From: Takakia lepidozioides
Taxonomy: Eukaryota; Streptophyta; Takakiopsida; Takakiales; Takakiaceae
Direction: 5' to 3'
NCBI GenBank assembly: GCA_030704615.1
Contig: CM060734.1
Coordinates: 35,294,042 to 35,358,041, forward strand
DNA: 64,000 bases
This document shows positions 43,543-57,700 of the stretch, one piece after another. Under the pieces are notes generated by a model that saw only the letters and a list, made by a program, of their open reading frames with translations, did not search any database and was not told where the DNA came from. Position numbers and translations under genes: made by a program. Numbering within the stretch: the stretch's first letter is position 1; each line of letters begins with the position of its first letter.

Positions 43543-43885
43543 GCCTTCTCAAGTTGGATCTATGGCATGCTCCCACTTAGGTGCTGCTGTTAAATATCTA
43601 TCCTGCGCTTGGAAGGCTAGACAGTCAAGCAGAAAAGTCAGAAAGGAGCCAGGGTGCAGCTGGAGAATCGGTGCATACTTTTGTTGTAGAAGATAAATTG
43701 CATCTGCACATTAATGAAATCCATGCTGATCTGAAAGAAGGCTGGATTAGTGATGTCATGCACTTGGATGCCCATCCTCGGCATCACTAAGTATTGTTTG
43801 TGTGGTCACTGGCACACACTGCCACCAAGTTGGCAATGGATGCCAATGGATTCCATCACATAAGATTGAATCGTCCTCGTGGGGA
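43543..43885 (+). pseudogene. Second E/DYW relic of a PPR gene
   Basis: CTTCTCAAGTTGGATC at 43546 repeats the text at 42890 of the intact gene (E domain). Further on a plus frame reads VHTFVVEDKLHLHINEIHAD (E+), and at 43800-43860 two frames read HTATKLA and DANGFHHI, echoes of the DYW deaminase ending. The central part with the deaminase core is missing. It is a duplicated, deleted 3' end of a DYW-type PPR gene. Confidence 0.7.
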
Positions 43886-43914
43886 TCTGGTGAAACAAGC
43901 AAACATGCATGAGA

Positions 43915-44112
43915 AGATGAAATGGTACATCATAAAGTCCGCAGAAAGCTCAAAGAGCTTATGGGACAAATGGGAAACAAGAATGAAGAATGAGACAAAA
44001 CCAGTTAAAGAGAGAGCCAAAAGCAGCCCAAAAGCAGCCACTGTTCAAGGGATTGCCCAAGGGTTGAGGCCTCATGCAGATAAGCTGCCAAGCATTTCTG
44101 ATCCTCATGATG
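43915..44112 (-). repeat. Dispersed repeat family, copy 1
   Basis: On the minus strand: TCAGAAATGCTTGGCAGCTT near the start, GGCTGCTTTTGGGCTGC in the middle, then CCCATAAGCTCTTTGAGC, TTTCTGCGGAC and a CATTTCATC end. The same order recurs in copies at 46.8-47.0, 47.1-47.25, 51.7, 54.0-54.2, 57.4 and 60.0-60.3 kb. Tails of repeated CATTT suggest a SINE-like or MITE-like element. Confidence 0.75.
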
Positions 44113-44124
44113 GAAGACTCTGAG

Positions 44125-45765
44125 AGATTGGGTTCCATGGAATAGACAGTCGAACCTCCAACGGATCTCATTGTAGATAGGGCAATGAAAGGAAGAAGTG
44201 TTCTTCAGTTTCGATTTTCTGGTTGCTCCGGATGCATGTTGGGCATAAGTGGTCCTCCCGTTGCAGGTTTCCCCCTCCACCCCTAGATTGTGAGAGAAAG
44301 TTGTCGCTGCAAACAGGCACAAGGATGGTAAGATACAATCTGATACAATCACCACTGTAAGACGAGATGTCTGCAGGTTATGAGGTTAGGTATCTTACTC
44401 ATGGTTACCAGATTATAAGATTGTAACATAAGTATCAGCCTCAGCTTACAGTGGTGATTGCATCGAATTATGAGATGGTGTTTGCAAACATCAGATGTAA
44501 GATCATAAGACAATCACCAATGTAAGCGAAGACCTTAACTACTGTGGAAAAAGCGCTTCATGACAATGAACGAATCTCAAGCTTCCCATAAGCTGTAGGA
44601 TAACCTGATAGTACTTGCTTCAAGTCTCTGATATGTGCAAGACTTGTCCCATCATTAGGGAGTTCTTGTGTCTGCGTGCATTCCAGAGTTGCATTGCTGT
44701 TGTCCGTGTAGCTTGATGGCGAGGTTGGTTTTGAATGGGGTTATGATTCTTCCCCACTTTTGATCTTGCAATGAGCAAGTCTTTTCTAGGAAATCAAGGG
44801 TGATGCAAAAGTATACTTTTGCCTTCTCAAAGGTACTGTTGTAGTAGCTCCTCATCAGCTCTTAGGAGCCGAGGAGCTGCGTGTATTGTCCGTTCCCTTC
44901 AAATGGAAACATCACAGTGGGCTTTCCACATGAAGCTGGCCAACAAGGATGAAACTTGAAGAGTGAGTGTTGACGAAAGAGATGAAATGAAACGATACTT
45001 TATTTGGCGCCATGTTTTCAAAAGCGCGGGAGCCATGGTCCCGCCACCTCGGTCTCTCCCCTCTGTCTTCACAACGTCACACTGGCAGTCGCTGCATCTG
45101 CACCTTCGTTGTTTGCCGAGTATTGCATGTCACATGTTAACTTGCAGACTCCTAAGACAGGGATTGTTGGTGTGTGTGACAAGGCATGTGCGAATGTAGG
45201 AAGAGCAAGAATTCACATTCCTGTAGCCCATAGTAAGGGCCCCCACGAAAAACCAAATCAAAACAGGAGTAGTGTGTCTCGGAATAGTGCAGTCGGTTAA
45301 ATGGTTCCTTCTTGTGTATAGCTCTACTGCCTGCAGCATACGCACTGCTCACCGCATGTTGCCTCGCATCAGCCAAGGACCTTTAATCGCTACTATTCTT
45401 GCACTGCGTGATCTGTGCTGAGTGAAAATTGAGAATGCTAGGTGACAATCTTGCCATGGAACTCTTGTCTCAATTGTGTGATCTTGTCACTGATGGAGAG
45501 CTCTGGAGTGGTCGGCTTGTAACTCCTTCCCTTATGATGCAATTTCTCTCCCCCACTCCCCAAGCAGTTCATCGTCGCATATGACAAGATATCCCCAAAG
45601 AACAACATGGAGATTACTTCTGCGCTATAGAATGCAAGCAAGTGCACGTTTTGGGCGATGCTCCCCCTAGCCCCTGCCATCGGCATTCAAGATTCGTCCT
45701 CCTTGCTGGCCCTCATGTTCCATCTTGTGCGCTCAAGTTGAGCAGGATACGAAGGGAGAGATAAC
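44125..45765. other. Intergenic region upstream of DNA ligase IV
   Basis: Apart from the inverted repeat at 44346-44460 I see no gene. The LIG4 promoter and 5' UTR should lie in the last few hundred bases. Confidence 0.45.
44346..44460. repeat. Inverted repeat with perfect 16-bp arms
   Basis: CAATCACCACTGTAAG (44346-44361) pairs with CTTACAGTGGTGATTG (44445-44460). A third similar word, CAATCACCAATGTAAG, occurs at about 44513. This is a possible small MITE or hairpin. Confidence 0.7.
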
Positions 45766-48700
45766 ATGGAAGCTAAGCAATTGAAGTGGGACTATGTGTG
45801 TGAGGAGCTGGAGAGGATTAGTAGGGCGACAAACAAACAACGGCGCCCCCTTCTATGCAGGCTGCTTGACGCAGCGCGCATAGCAGGGGATGTGTATGCC
45901 GTAGTGCGCATCCTACTGCCGAAGGTATGTTCGCCCCCTTCTCTTTGCTTGTCGGCTTTGTGAGTTGGTAGCAGCTTCCACATTCCAAAAGGGTCATGTT
46001 TCACGTGTTTGGAAGATAATTGCTCACTTGGCCACCTCGTGGTCGACTAGCATGGGTGGCTGACGCAGTAGGGCGATGGACTTCATGACGAATTCCACAA
46101 ATTGGAAACACAAATATCCAAATATTGTCCAACAGGGTGAAAGCCATCTTCATGGAGGCAGCTGCTGCTGTCGAGCAGCTAGCACAGTGTATTTATAGAT
46201 GAAGACGTAACTTTCATGGTATTTAGAAGCATACTAGTGTAGATCGAAGCGGAAACGATGTACACATGAAATTAGCTGCATTAGCTCTGTGTGCGAATGC
46301 TGGGCTCCTGCTTCGTGAAGGGTGTGTGCTTCATGTGGCTGACAATGTGGGTGGCAGAGGGACAGGGGTCGGCAGTACCAGCTGAAGGAAGTGGCGTTGG
46401 CACTGTGCCTGGTGAACGCACTGGCTCTGGCTCCCACGTCTAATGACGGGAGGCGCCTACTGGCCTGGAAAACTAGCGCAGGTTCTGCCTGTGGTGATCT
46501 CTCACTTCTGGCCTACGAGGTGTTCTCGCCTGTCACCTACCCTGCGTTGATCTTTGGCTCCGTACAGCTATTAGTTTGCCGTGTCTCTAGTGCTATCTTC
46601 ATGTTCATCCTCATTTACCACTGAATGTGGCCAAACTTTCAAGCAGGAAAGTTGATAATGGAAATCCTGGATTAATGAATGCAACAACCAAGCTTTAAGA
46701 AGTAAATGAAACTGTCACTGTTCAATTGGTATGGAATGCATAAGAAATGTCTCTTGACCTATAAGAAGCACCTTCTCTCTCTCTCTGAGCTTTCCGCGGA
46801 CGGTATAAAGCACCATTTCACTATGAGGATAAAAAATGCTTGGCAGCCTACCTACACGAGGCCTTCACCCTTAGACAATCGCTAGAACATTAATTGTGGT
46901 TTCTGGATTTGTTCCTCTCTCATGTTTTCTTCCATTTTGTCCCATAAGCTCTACGAGCTTTCCGCGGACGTTATAAAGCACCATTTCCATTTCCATTTCT
47001 CTACCAGAGATCCTAGTATGCTATTCTTCTCTCTCATGGGCCAGGCCTCCAGTGAACCCCATGGATGTCTCTTTCTTTCATTTCATTTCATTTCCTTATA
47101 AAGTACCATTTCATTTCATTTCTTTCCTTCGGGCTGCTTCCGGCTCCACTCTTTCTATCCTTTCTGTTTCTTGCTTTCCTTTTGTCCCATAAGCTCTTTG
47201 AGCTTTCTGCGGACATTATAAAGTTCCATTTCATTTCATTTCATCCTTCCTCCATCCCACATTTGGTCTCTGTACTTCTGTTGTTGAATTGTCCTTCTTT
47301 GAACATTAACATGTGGATAATATCAATTGTTCAATTGTTCAGTCAATTGTTAATCTTCTTTTTTTGTGTGCATATGTGGGTAATGTTGCCTGTATGTGTG
47401 AAGCAAGGTTGGGGCTGAAGTCAGGGTCGGATGGGAGCAGGTTGTAAGTGCAAGGCAGCAACTGCAAACAGGGGAATTAAGCGTTCCTCAGCTCCATGTC
47501 CTTCTTGACCGTCTTTCGGCCTCCACTACCAGGTATGTTCTTTACTCTCTTCTCCATCGTTCCTGGGTAAGCCTTCTTGTCTTTAGCCGGTTCAGCTCAT
47601 GTGTCCTCAATTGAAATGCAGGGGGAAACTGAGGTCCTAACCTAACGTTTGTGGGTGATGGTGGCCAGAGAAGGGAAGGCAATGGTGCTTAGGGAACTGA
47701 TTAAGCAGACCACTGCCCAAGAAATAAAGTGGATTGTGCGCATCATCTTACAAGGTTTCCAGTCTACTCTATTGTTGGTCGTTTGCCTGGAACTGCTTCT
47801 CTCCTATTCCTCATTGAGTTTTTGTTCATTTTGATGGGCAGACCTTCCTACTAGGAGTAGACTATGGCAATGTAAAGATGGAGAGAGAACATTGACTGTA
47901 CTGATGGATGTCTGATTCACAGACATGAGGATAGGCGTAGGAGAGAAGACCATGTTGGAGGCATTGCATCCTGATGCAAATGCGCTGATGGCTCATTGTG
48001 TGGATCTCCACCACGTCTGCACCCAACTTGCCACTCCATCAGCCTGCTTCCTCCACCAGGTCTTGTTTCAAGCCTTATCTTCAAGGCTCCTAGACACACA
48101 AAGATTGGACAGACCAAAACTGCGGGACGGGTGGCTGGTTTCAAAACGGAAATTAGAAGTCTTTGTCAGTGTCCTCCTGTCTCTTACGACTGTGAATTCG
48201 TTGCCTCAGTGTTGTGGCTGCAAATGGTGCATATGGTAGCAGGAAGTGGTGGTGGGGAAAGGCCTAAAGAGCCAGCACTCAAAGCGCGTCTCCTCCATCG
48301 ATCTTCTATGGGATACTGTATGTGCCTCAGCTCTCTTCTCACGCAGCTCCCTTGGCCCTTTTTCTCTCTCCTCTGAAGATCAGAAGATGTTACTGCCCTA
48401 CCTGCATGAGGTACACCATCTTCATGCGGAAGAAAGCACGTCCACTGCAGGGATGTTAACTTGGTGATGGTGATCCATGTTCATATGTCAAATTAAGTGT
48501 TGATGTGCTGTATGGGACAGAACTCCCAAGCATTAGGAGTGTCATGAAACCCTTACAACTTGTTTAAAATTAGCATTGCACATCAGGCTCGCTGCATGGA
48601 CTGGCATTTTGCTTGCAAGGCCCAGAATGTGTGATGGAGGGTTTTCAATTCAGAATGATCACCTTCAATTCGACAAAATGTGAAGTCAAGGTGAGGTGTT

Positions 48701-51700
48701 GTCTCCATTTTGCTCAAATGGATGGACCTCCAAAAAAAGTTGGTTACTCTGAAGCAAGACAGAACTAATAAATAATCCAGTCACTTTGGAAAGTTTCGTG
48801 GATGCAAGTCTGGAGTTAGCTCCGCACGCACATGGATACACAACTTCAAGCTCATAGATTGAGAACTAATACAGTAGTAATTTTTCTGGTCTGAGGCTGG
48901 GATTACTGATGCTGTCCAAAGCTCAATACGCTGAGTGTTGCCCATAATAGAACTTCTTTCGAGCATGGAAAAAGCAATGGGGGTCATTGTTCCTGAGGGA
49001 CCCTCCCACAAGTGGCCCTTATTTGAAGTCTAGACTAGAGAAGTGCTTACATGTCTGAGTAGGAAGTCAAGCTGTCTGGTGAAAGGTACCGATGTGCCCA
49101 ATTTGTGAGGCATCCATTTCTGGTGAGTTAGTGGTTTTTCTCTAGAGGCCTTTTTGTGAGCAATTAAAAAGCACTACTGCATCTCTTTTGCCAAGGTTGA
49201 GTCTGGTATGAACTTTGTTGTGAGTATGTTTACCAAGTAGCACTGCCTGCTATCTTACATATTAATTAATGGATTGAGCATCCTCATCCAGATGAAGGGC
49301 AAGAGGGTTGTGGCCGAGTGCAAATTTGATGGTGACCGAATGCAAGTACACAAGGATGGTGATTGCCTGCACTTCTGGTCACGGTATTGTCTTGTTCCTT
49401 GGTTTCCTTTGCAATTCTGCATTACCTCACCTGAACCTGCTAGCATCATTGCAATCGGAAGGCCCTTTGCCATTCAATCAATGAACTACTTTCAGCTGTG
49501 AGGACCCGAAAAGCCTGGCCTGCAAGCCCACTCTTGCACACTTGCTGCATAGATATGCAGCATCAATGGAAACAAGGTTAGGGTCAGCTGAATTGCTAGG
49601 TTTCTGGGTGGGACAGAAATGGGAAGGAACATGCAGAATACAATGTTGTACTTGGTCCTCTTCTTCAGCAACAAATTAAATCAAAGCGGTGTGCCATCTC
49701 ACCTACTTTACCCACTGCCATGGTTTGTATGTACAATAAGATGTCAAGCATACTGTTAGCATCAACACCTGCGAAATGTCTCCGGTCAGCCTCTAGTCCT
49801 AGGTGGCTTGAAAATAACTAGATGAACTGGACTCTATAGAGCAATTAATGCTTTCTCAAGAAGATCAACTGCTGGTGGAAGCCATGATGTTGCCAGAATT
49901 TGCACATTATTGCCTCTGAAAACTGAAGTATGAAGTTGCTGTTCATGGTCCACTATCTCTCATTCCCTTCCTCTTGCTCTCTATTACATTGCTTAGATTA
50001 GCTTTGGATTGATTCTGAAGTTAAAAGGACAAGGCTTCGCAACGTTATTAGGCCCACCTTGCAGTACACATTTGCCATGTGGGAGGGAAATTCCAACCAT
50101 GCTAAAACTTTGGTGTCCATCTCTTCCCCTTACCGGCACTGCCCCCTTTCAGGGGTGGGCAAGCAATCTAATAGAATGTACTCAAAAGACATTGTTTGCG
50201 ATAGCCTTGTGGCCATAGTCCCCATGCCCAGTTTGGGTGACAAGAGGGAACATACACTGCCTTGGTGAGGGGCTTGCTCCAGTATTGGGACTTATGTTGA
50301 TATAAACAATGTGTTATGACTTTCCAGATTTCCTCTAGAAAACCCTTCACACAAGCATCAATCTGCTGTGTGGATCTGCCCAGCGCCTTAGACCCCAACG
50401 AGGCCAGGGCTTTAGGCTCAGCCTCGAGATTTTGAAAGTTGGTGAATAGAGGTACAGGGACTATGTTCCTGACGGTCACTGATGAGAATACCCCGGACAT
50501 TGTATCAGAAAATGGGTATTTGGTATTAGGCATGTGACACCATCCAATCTTGCCTCATCACATCGAGGGCTCAAGGACGGTGGGTCAAACTAGCCCACAT
50601 TAGCTGTTCTACAGCACGCTGATATGCTCTCTTTGAGCACTTATTTAAGCTCACTTCAGTTGGCATCATCTCTCTATTAGATTTGATTTGACTTACAGAC
50701 TGAAGAAAGCAGATGTGTGCTGGACGGGGAGTTACTAGTATGGGACTGCTGTGAGGAGAGGTTCAAGCCACGCACTCGCAACCTTAATCGTGATGCCGGT
50801 ATGATATATTGCCCAACTTTTCAGTCTGACACGATAAACTTGAATTTTGTAGCTGGCTGTAAAGAATCGGTACTGGGACAGTAAGGCCTCTCGCACTGCA
50901 AAGCCCGACCACTCATATTTCCATTTGCCCAAGGGGTCATCTCTCTCCCAACTAGAACTGGGCGCGGGGTCAATGGCCACAAGGCTACGGCAAACAACGT
51001 CTTATGAGTACAATCTCTCCCAACTAGAACCCTGGATCAACACAGCCAGTTTGGCTCCCCTTGCTGGGTCCTTCTCACACCTACAGCCAATAGTAAAACC
51101 AATGAAAAATAGCCTACATGTCCGTAGAACTATAAACTGAAAGTCATTTGACTAGGGATTTGAGAAAATATCTTACTGTCAATCTAGAGCTCCACTCACC
51201 CAACCAGCTCCACACAAACCTAGTTAATAAGCCAAACTGACACAGGATATGGATCTGGTTTGAGAGCCAGATCTGCACCTTTTTGGGAGGGAATTGTGTC
51301 CAGCATAGCTAATCGCCTGTTGATGATGTTGCATGGGATGGAATGGTGTCATTCCTTGTGGCAAGAGCAACCATAAGAGTCTAGAGAACTTGCTGTCTCT
51401 TGTTCAAAGATTCACCTTGATGTTGAGTGCGGGGTGTGGCAGCACGAGCAGCATGCAAAGGGTGGGACAGTGATGAGCAGGTGAGCTTCCCTCCCTGCAC
51501 TTTCTTGCCACTTTCTCATGGGTGCAATAACTTGCATGTGTGTTTGTAAAGAAAGCAAGATTTCATGAAGTAGAACATGAGCGGAGGCATCAGATTTACG
51601 AGAAATGAGAAATAAGCTTCAGTGACTACCTTGCCCATGAGGTTTCCAGTAGTAGGGAGATATGAAGCAATGAAATGATATTTTATAATATCCGTGGAAA

Positions 51701-54700
51701 GCTCAAAGAGCAAATGAAATGAAATGAAATGAAGAAAGAGGGGACACTCCACAAGCAGCTAAAGAACAATCATTGCTCAAAAAATGAAATGGTACAAGAA
51801 AGAGGACCCAGAGTGATAAAGAATCCTAGGTAGGCAAAAGACACCGTAAGTGCAAACGGTAATTTTGAGTATGCTGCTGATTTTTTGCAGGTTTGCTGTA
51901 TCCTCAAATGTAAGTGAGTGTTGTACAGAAGAGGAGATAGGAGAAAGTCAATCATGTGCAGTGCTCACAGTTGCATACGATTGTCCAAATTTCTCTCTCT
52001 TTCAAGCTGACAATTCTTTTCTGCACTCAGCCTTTGCTTCTTGCCCATTCTGCTCACCATGAAACAGGGTCCTCCCCACATGTCTTTCTTGTGTGGAGTA
52101 GATTGTTTAGTGCAGTATTAGACCCTCCTCTGCATTACCAACCTTGTATGACATGGAAGATGAATCCTAAGGGAAGCTTGCTTGCAGACTGCCAGAAAAT
52201 GCAAGGATAACTGACCTGCACAGTCTGCCTGTCCACCTATGGGTGCTGTACTTAACCAAGGTGGTGGCAGACGTGGTGTTTGATATCTTGTATGCAGAAC
52301 ATGAAGGCAGTGTGCTGCATTTGCCTTTGACAGAACGTCATCTGCTCTTACAACGCATAGTCCACCCATGCTTCCCACGCATTGTTCCTATCCTTCCTGG
52401 TATTCTCCTTCCTGCTAATCAGGAGACATGACAGCTTGGTTGTGCTTCTTCCTACCTTCCTGAGCATCATGAGGGATCAATGCGACGTGTTGAGTGTATT
52501 GTTCTGCGGGAGGGAACAAATTAAGGAACAGACTAAGGAACTTCATAAGAGGAAGGTGTAGTACATGCACACACTCGCAAGTATGGCCATGGTAAGCTGA
52601 GGTTCCAAGTTCGGTGTTTGTCATAGGTGATGGTGGCTCACAGTGGTCGAGACTTCCCAAGTGCAAAGAAGAACTTTCTCAGTTTTTCCTGGAAACTATA
52701 CAGCGTGGGTATTGTCTTCCGTCATCATCCTTGCTGTCCTTATTATCTACGGATACCTGCATCATCATTGTACAGGAAAGGGTTGAATACTCTCGATTAA
52801 GCACCCCATGGAGGTCCAATTGGTGGGTTGTCGATTGTAGATCGTCAGGCTGGGTGTGTAATTATAAGGTTGTGAGGTGGCAGGGATGAAGGTGTGATTG
52901 TGAAGGATATGGAATCGAAATGGGCTCCAGACAACCGGGATGGACGGTGGTGCAAAATCAAGCCTGATTATCTCAGCATGGGATCAGATCTTGACCTACT
53001 TATTATCGGTGTGTTTCTTTCCTGTCCTCTTTCTTTCATCTCTCCTTACCTGACAAGTCTTTTTATGTATGCATTCTTTCCAAATGTGACCAGTTCACTA
53101 ACTCACTATTTGCTTTGAACTTTATTGTAATGGCTCTTCAAGGTGTGAGTTAGGTTGTTTGAGATGAAGATTTTCATGTATCAGTGCATTGGAAGAGGGA
53201 GAAAAGAAGTAGGGAAGGAAGAACTGAGAAAATGGGATCATAGTGGTGACCTGCCAATAATTGATGCTAAGGTGCAAGCTGGTTGGCAGGAGGATACTAT
53301 GGAACAGGCCAGCATGGAGGCCAGGTGAGCTCATTCATACCCCATGACCATTATGTTTGCATAACCACATCCGATCCGTCTCTTGCTTTATCTGATGTGT
53401 TTACCAGCAGCAATGGCAGACAGATTAGTAAATGGTACTCCATGTGATGACTACCTCACATCTCTCAGGTGAAGGTGCCGAAACAAGGCATCGCTTCCAG
53501 AGCTTCAAGACAGAGACCCACTGCCATATGGTCAATGTGCATTGTTTAGCATATTGCACTAAATTTTTGAGTCCTGGTTTGGCAGCCCAGTGCTCATTAA
53601 CGTACCCTGTATAGGCAGCGCCTTGAGACGTATGAATTGGAGCATGTCATTGCAGATTGTGTCCTACCTCCTGGCCCTCAAAGAGCACCCTGAGGCAAGA
53701 GTCCTCCCTTCCAGGTGACTTCCTTTTGATACAGGTCATTGCTCTCATCATACTTTACTAAATCAAATTTTTGTGTTTACATAGGTGTTCTTGTGCTCTT
53801 TAAGATCATTTTCTTAGAGTAGTTGTTTTCCTCAGATAAATCAAACAAGCTGTATGTCTTCACCCAGTATAGGAAAGGCTAGATGATCGGTGCTTACTGT
53901 CATATTTGCAGTGGAGCACATACTGAATGTGGCTTTCTACTGCAGGTTTTGGTCCATTTGCCGCTGTGGTGTCGGCCTTTCCGTATCTGACAATGCTCTC
54001 TTGCAGAGGAAGTTATCCCCTTACTTCATGTATGTTCCTCTCAGAAGTAGTTGCTTTTGGGCTGCTTCTGGCTTCACTCTGTCTTTTGTTCTCTTCCTCA
54101 TTTCTTGTTTCCTTTTGGCCCATAAGCTCTTTGAGCTTTCTGCGAACATTGTAAAATTTCATGTCATTTCATTTCATTCCTTCTCTTGTCCCATAAGCTC
54201 TTTGACCTTTCCACAGATTTCCTAGAGTACCATTTCATTTCCTGCTTTATTATTCATAAACAACAGGGAGCTGGTTATGGCAGTAAATTAAAAGATGTAA
54301 AGAGATGCTGCAGACATAAGGGAGAACATACTCACACAATTATGCTGTGCAGAAAGAATAAGAAAGGAGGAAGGCCACCAGCTAACTCTGGGTATCTGGT
54401 TACAAAAAGTCGGTATGAGTGCCCAGATGTCTGGATCTCACCACCTGACAAGTATGTATTTTGTATCTGAACATGCTGGATTGTGCACATATCCTCCGTT
54501 TTGAAGCCCTGATTTCCTGTATGTTAGCCAGCAGATGCATCAATTTGTGGTCCCGCTGGCATAGCTAGAAATATGCTATGCTAATCCTGACGAAGTGCTA
54601 GTTTCCACTTTTTCCAGGTCTATGGTGCTGCAAATTTCTGCGGAAAAACGTCTGTATGCCAGCTCTGTAGGCCTCCCACAACCCTGCAGAAAGCTTGAGC

Positions 54701-57700
54701 TTTTTGATTGCAGATGATTTCTTCTCTAAGCCTTTGAGGGACTTTAAATGTCGCAAGTTAGACATCTGCTGCCACAAGATGTAGTGCTGCTGAAGTGCCT
54801 TGCTGGAATTGATACCTCTGTATCTCCGTTATATATGTACGAATATATTCAATCCTTTGCTTTTAAAAAAAATGTCGCAAGTTAGACATCTGCTTGCCAC
54901 AAGATGTAGTGCTGCTGAAGTGGCCTTGCTGGAATTGATACCTCTGTATCTCGTTATATTTACGAATATATTCAATCCCTTAAAAAAAATGTCGCAAGTT
55001 AGACATCTGCTTGCCACAAGATGTAGTGCTGCTGAAGTGGCCTTGCTGGAATTGATACCTCTGTATCTCCGTTATATATGTACGAATATATTCAATCCCT
55101 TGCTTTATGCAAATTATGGTCACAAGATGTCTTTTGTTCTCCTTTTACAGACTTTCAAAGTAGGATGGACCTTCAGATTCCCAAGGGTGGAGAAAATCAG
55201 AGATGATAAGGACTGGCATGACTGCCTTTCTGTGCAAGGTCTGTTTCATCTTACCGAAGGTTGTCTTCTGTATGGTGGTGCTGGGGAGCATCCGTTTCCT
55301 TTGCGGTCACTTTGTGGCCATCCCCCTGCAGCAAGAGTAGGTCATAGCTCACGATACCTCAATCAATGCCTTTGGAATTGTGAAAATTGAATGAATGAGG
55401 GTGACTTGAGAATCATACGTGCAGCAAAGTAGGTCATAGCTCACGATACCTCATCAATGCCTTTGGAATTGTGAAAATTGAATGAGGGTGACTTGAGAAT
55501 CATCGACACCAACAGTACACTGCGATGAACCATCATGGCGATTTCCCTGATGGCTGGTACGTGCAGCAAAGTAGGTCATAGCTCACGATACCTCAATCAA
55601 TGCCTTTGGAATTGTGAAAATTGAATGAGGGTGACTTGAGAATCATCGACACCAACAGTACACTGCGATGAACCATCATGGCGATTTCCCTGATGGCTGG
55701 ACATGGGCGGGGTTGTTTGTATCGTTCAGAGTTCCAGGGGATGGTGGAGTCTGCAAAGGCATGTGGGAGCAGCCTGGTGGGCAAGTACGCATCCCTTCCC
55801 ACCACCAGCAAGGTGCACCAGAAGAAGCATGGCCGGAGCCGTACTGGCAGCATGGTGCTGGCCCACCTACAGAAGTGTGATGTGTCACATGTGACCCAAC
55901 TCACTTCACACCTGCAAGGCCTGGTCTTCTGTATCCAGACCCTGAACCATCAGAACTCTTTACTGATATGGTCTATATATTTTGACGAGGGCTATTTCTG
56001 GGGGAAGAGGACCTATAGTCAGAATGTATACATGTCGTGGTTCTTGACAACAAAGGTTGTACAGATATTTGTAACTTGGGGATAGACGACCAGAATGACA
56101 ATCTGTATGCACAAATAAAGCAGGCGGGCGGAAACACCGTCATGAATCTCCAGGCCTCTGTCACCCATGCAATTACGGCTCAACCCAAAGGTTCTTTCTC
56201 TGTACCTTTTTCCAGACATTTGATATCCCACAACCCATGAGCTCAAGGGTATGTCATGAGACTATATTTTGCAGGGGGCGGATGATTGAGATACCTCTAA
56301 AACCCACAGGTGTGTATTCTTTGGTACAATGCTATGATAAGCACAGTGTAAGGGGTAAGGGCTTCAAATTGGCATACCTTAGTGGATTCTGGTCCGTGAA
56401 TAGGGCTCTTTCATTAACGAAGTGGCTACATTTTGTACAATTTAGTCACTAATTTCCTGCTGTGTAGGGGATAAAGGTGTTGGCTGAACTGCGGTCCCTC
56501 TACCACTGGAGCTCCAAGACACCATTTTCTAAAATCAAAAGAACCCCAGTTGAAAAATGTCCTGGTTGCCAAAGGTTTGACTGTAATGTGAACAAACATC
56601 AGCAAGGCTGGGATACCAACCCCTTAATTCTGTCTAGACTGCCGAGCATATGACATTGCTGAACCTTGCTGTCTCCCAGTTTCTCTTGTACAGCCATGTT
56701 CTAGAATGCAGGCACTACTGTGCGCCTTTTGGCCCAAGTAGCAGTGTTGGGGGGGAATGATTGAGAGGAGGTCAGAGACATAGTACTTCTGAAGGATAGG
56801 AGAAATTCGTAGACAGATGATCGGGTGTCAGCAGCCTCTGACAAGGACGGTAGCACAGGGATGCACTACAAAGCAGCAGTAAGCGGTGATGAAGATGTGA
56901 TAAGCTTAGTATGGCTGCGTGAGTGCCTTGACTACAAAGAGTTGCTGCCCATCTCCCCAAGGTGCTCACTTTGCTTTCAGTTCTGGATTGAATAGCTAGT
57001 GAGCAGAACTAAGTAATGCAGCTGGCATGTAGGTGTCAGCATCCCAGCGTTTGTGATGTTGCTTATGTCAAGATGCACACATTTGGATGGGCAAACATTG
57101 AATTGGTGACATGCAGGATGAATGCCATAATAGGACTGTAGAGCTCCAGAAGTGAGAATGTGAAGGAGCAACCAACCATGCTTGTAAATGGCTGGGATTG
57201 CAGGCATTATATTCATATGTCCAACTCTACAAAGGAGAAGATAAAGGATAAAGTTGACACATATGGTGACCCCTACTTCGACCATGTTGATAGTAAAGAT
57301 CTGTGCCAGGTTTGTGTAACCAAGCCAACCAAAGTGCGTATATAGGGCACACTCTGATTTCATTTCATTTCATTTCATTTCATTTCCAATTTCTGTATCT
57401 CTCTTGGAGGTTTTTGAGCTTTCCACGGCCGTTGTAGCATTTCATTCCTCTTATAATAGTCCAGGTCTTCAACCTTTGTAGTGTGAGCAACTTTATCACA
57501 GGTATCATATGTAGTGCGAAATAAAAATGTCGGGGTAGAAGATCTTCTGTTTGCATGTTGTACACTAAAAGCACACCAAGGTGCCTAAGTTGTAGCTGCT
57601 GTGGAGGGTCTTGTAAAGCAAGGACATCTAAATCAGGGTATGGGTGTGTGTAGGTCTTTGCGAAGATAAAGAACCAAGGTGGGCCACCATTGCCAGCAGT

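Noticed and set aside
47065-47418. 117-residue frame rich in Ser, Phe and Leu
   Set aside because: It is produced by the CATTT tails of the dispersed repeat inside a LIG4 intron.
50925-51140. 71-residue frame in the LIG4 region
   Set aside because: It does not match any ligase segment and lacks suitable splice boundaries in phase with the neighbours.
54800-55390. 196-residue plus frame
   Set aside because: Most of it is the translated 120-bp tandem repeat. Only the part at 55151-55238 is a real LIG4 exon.
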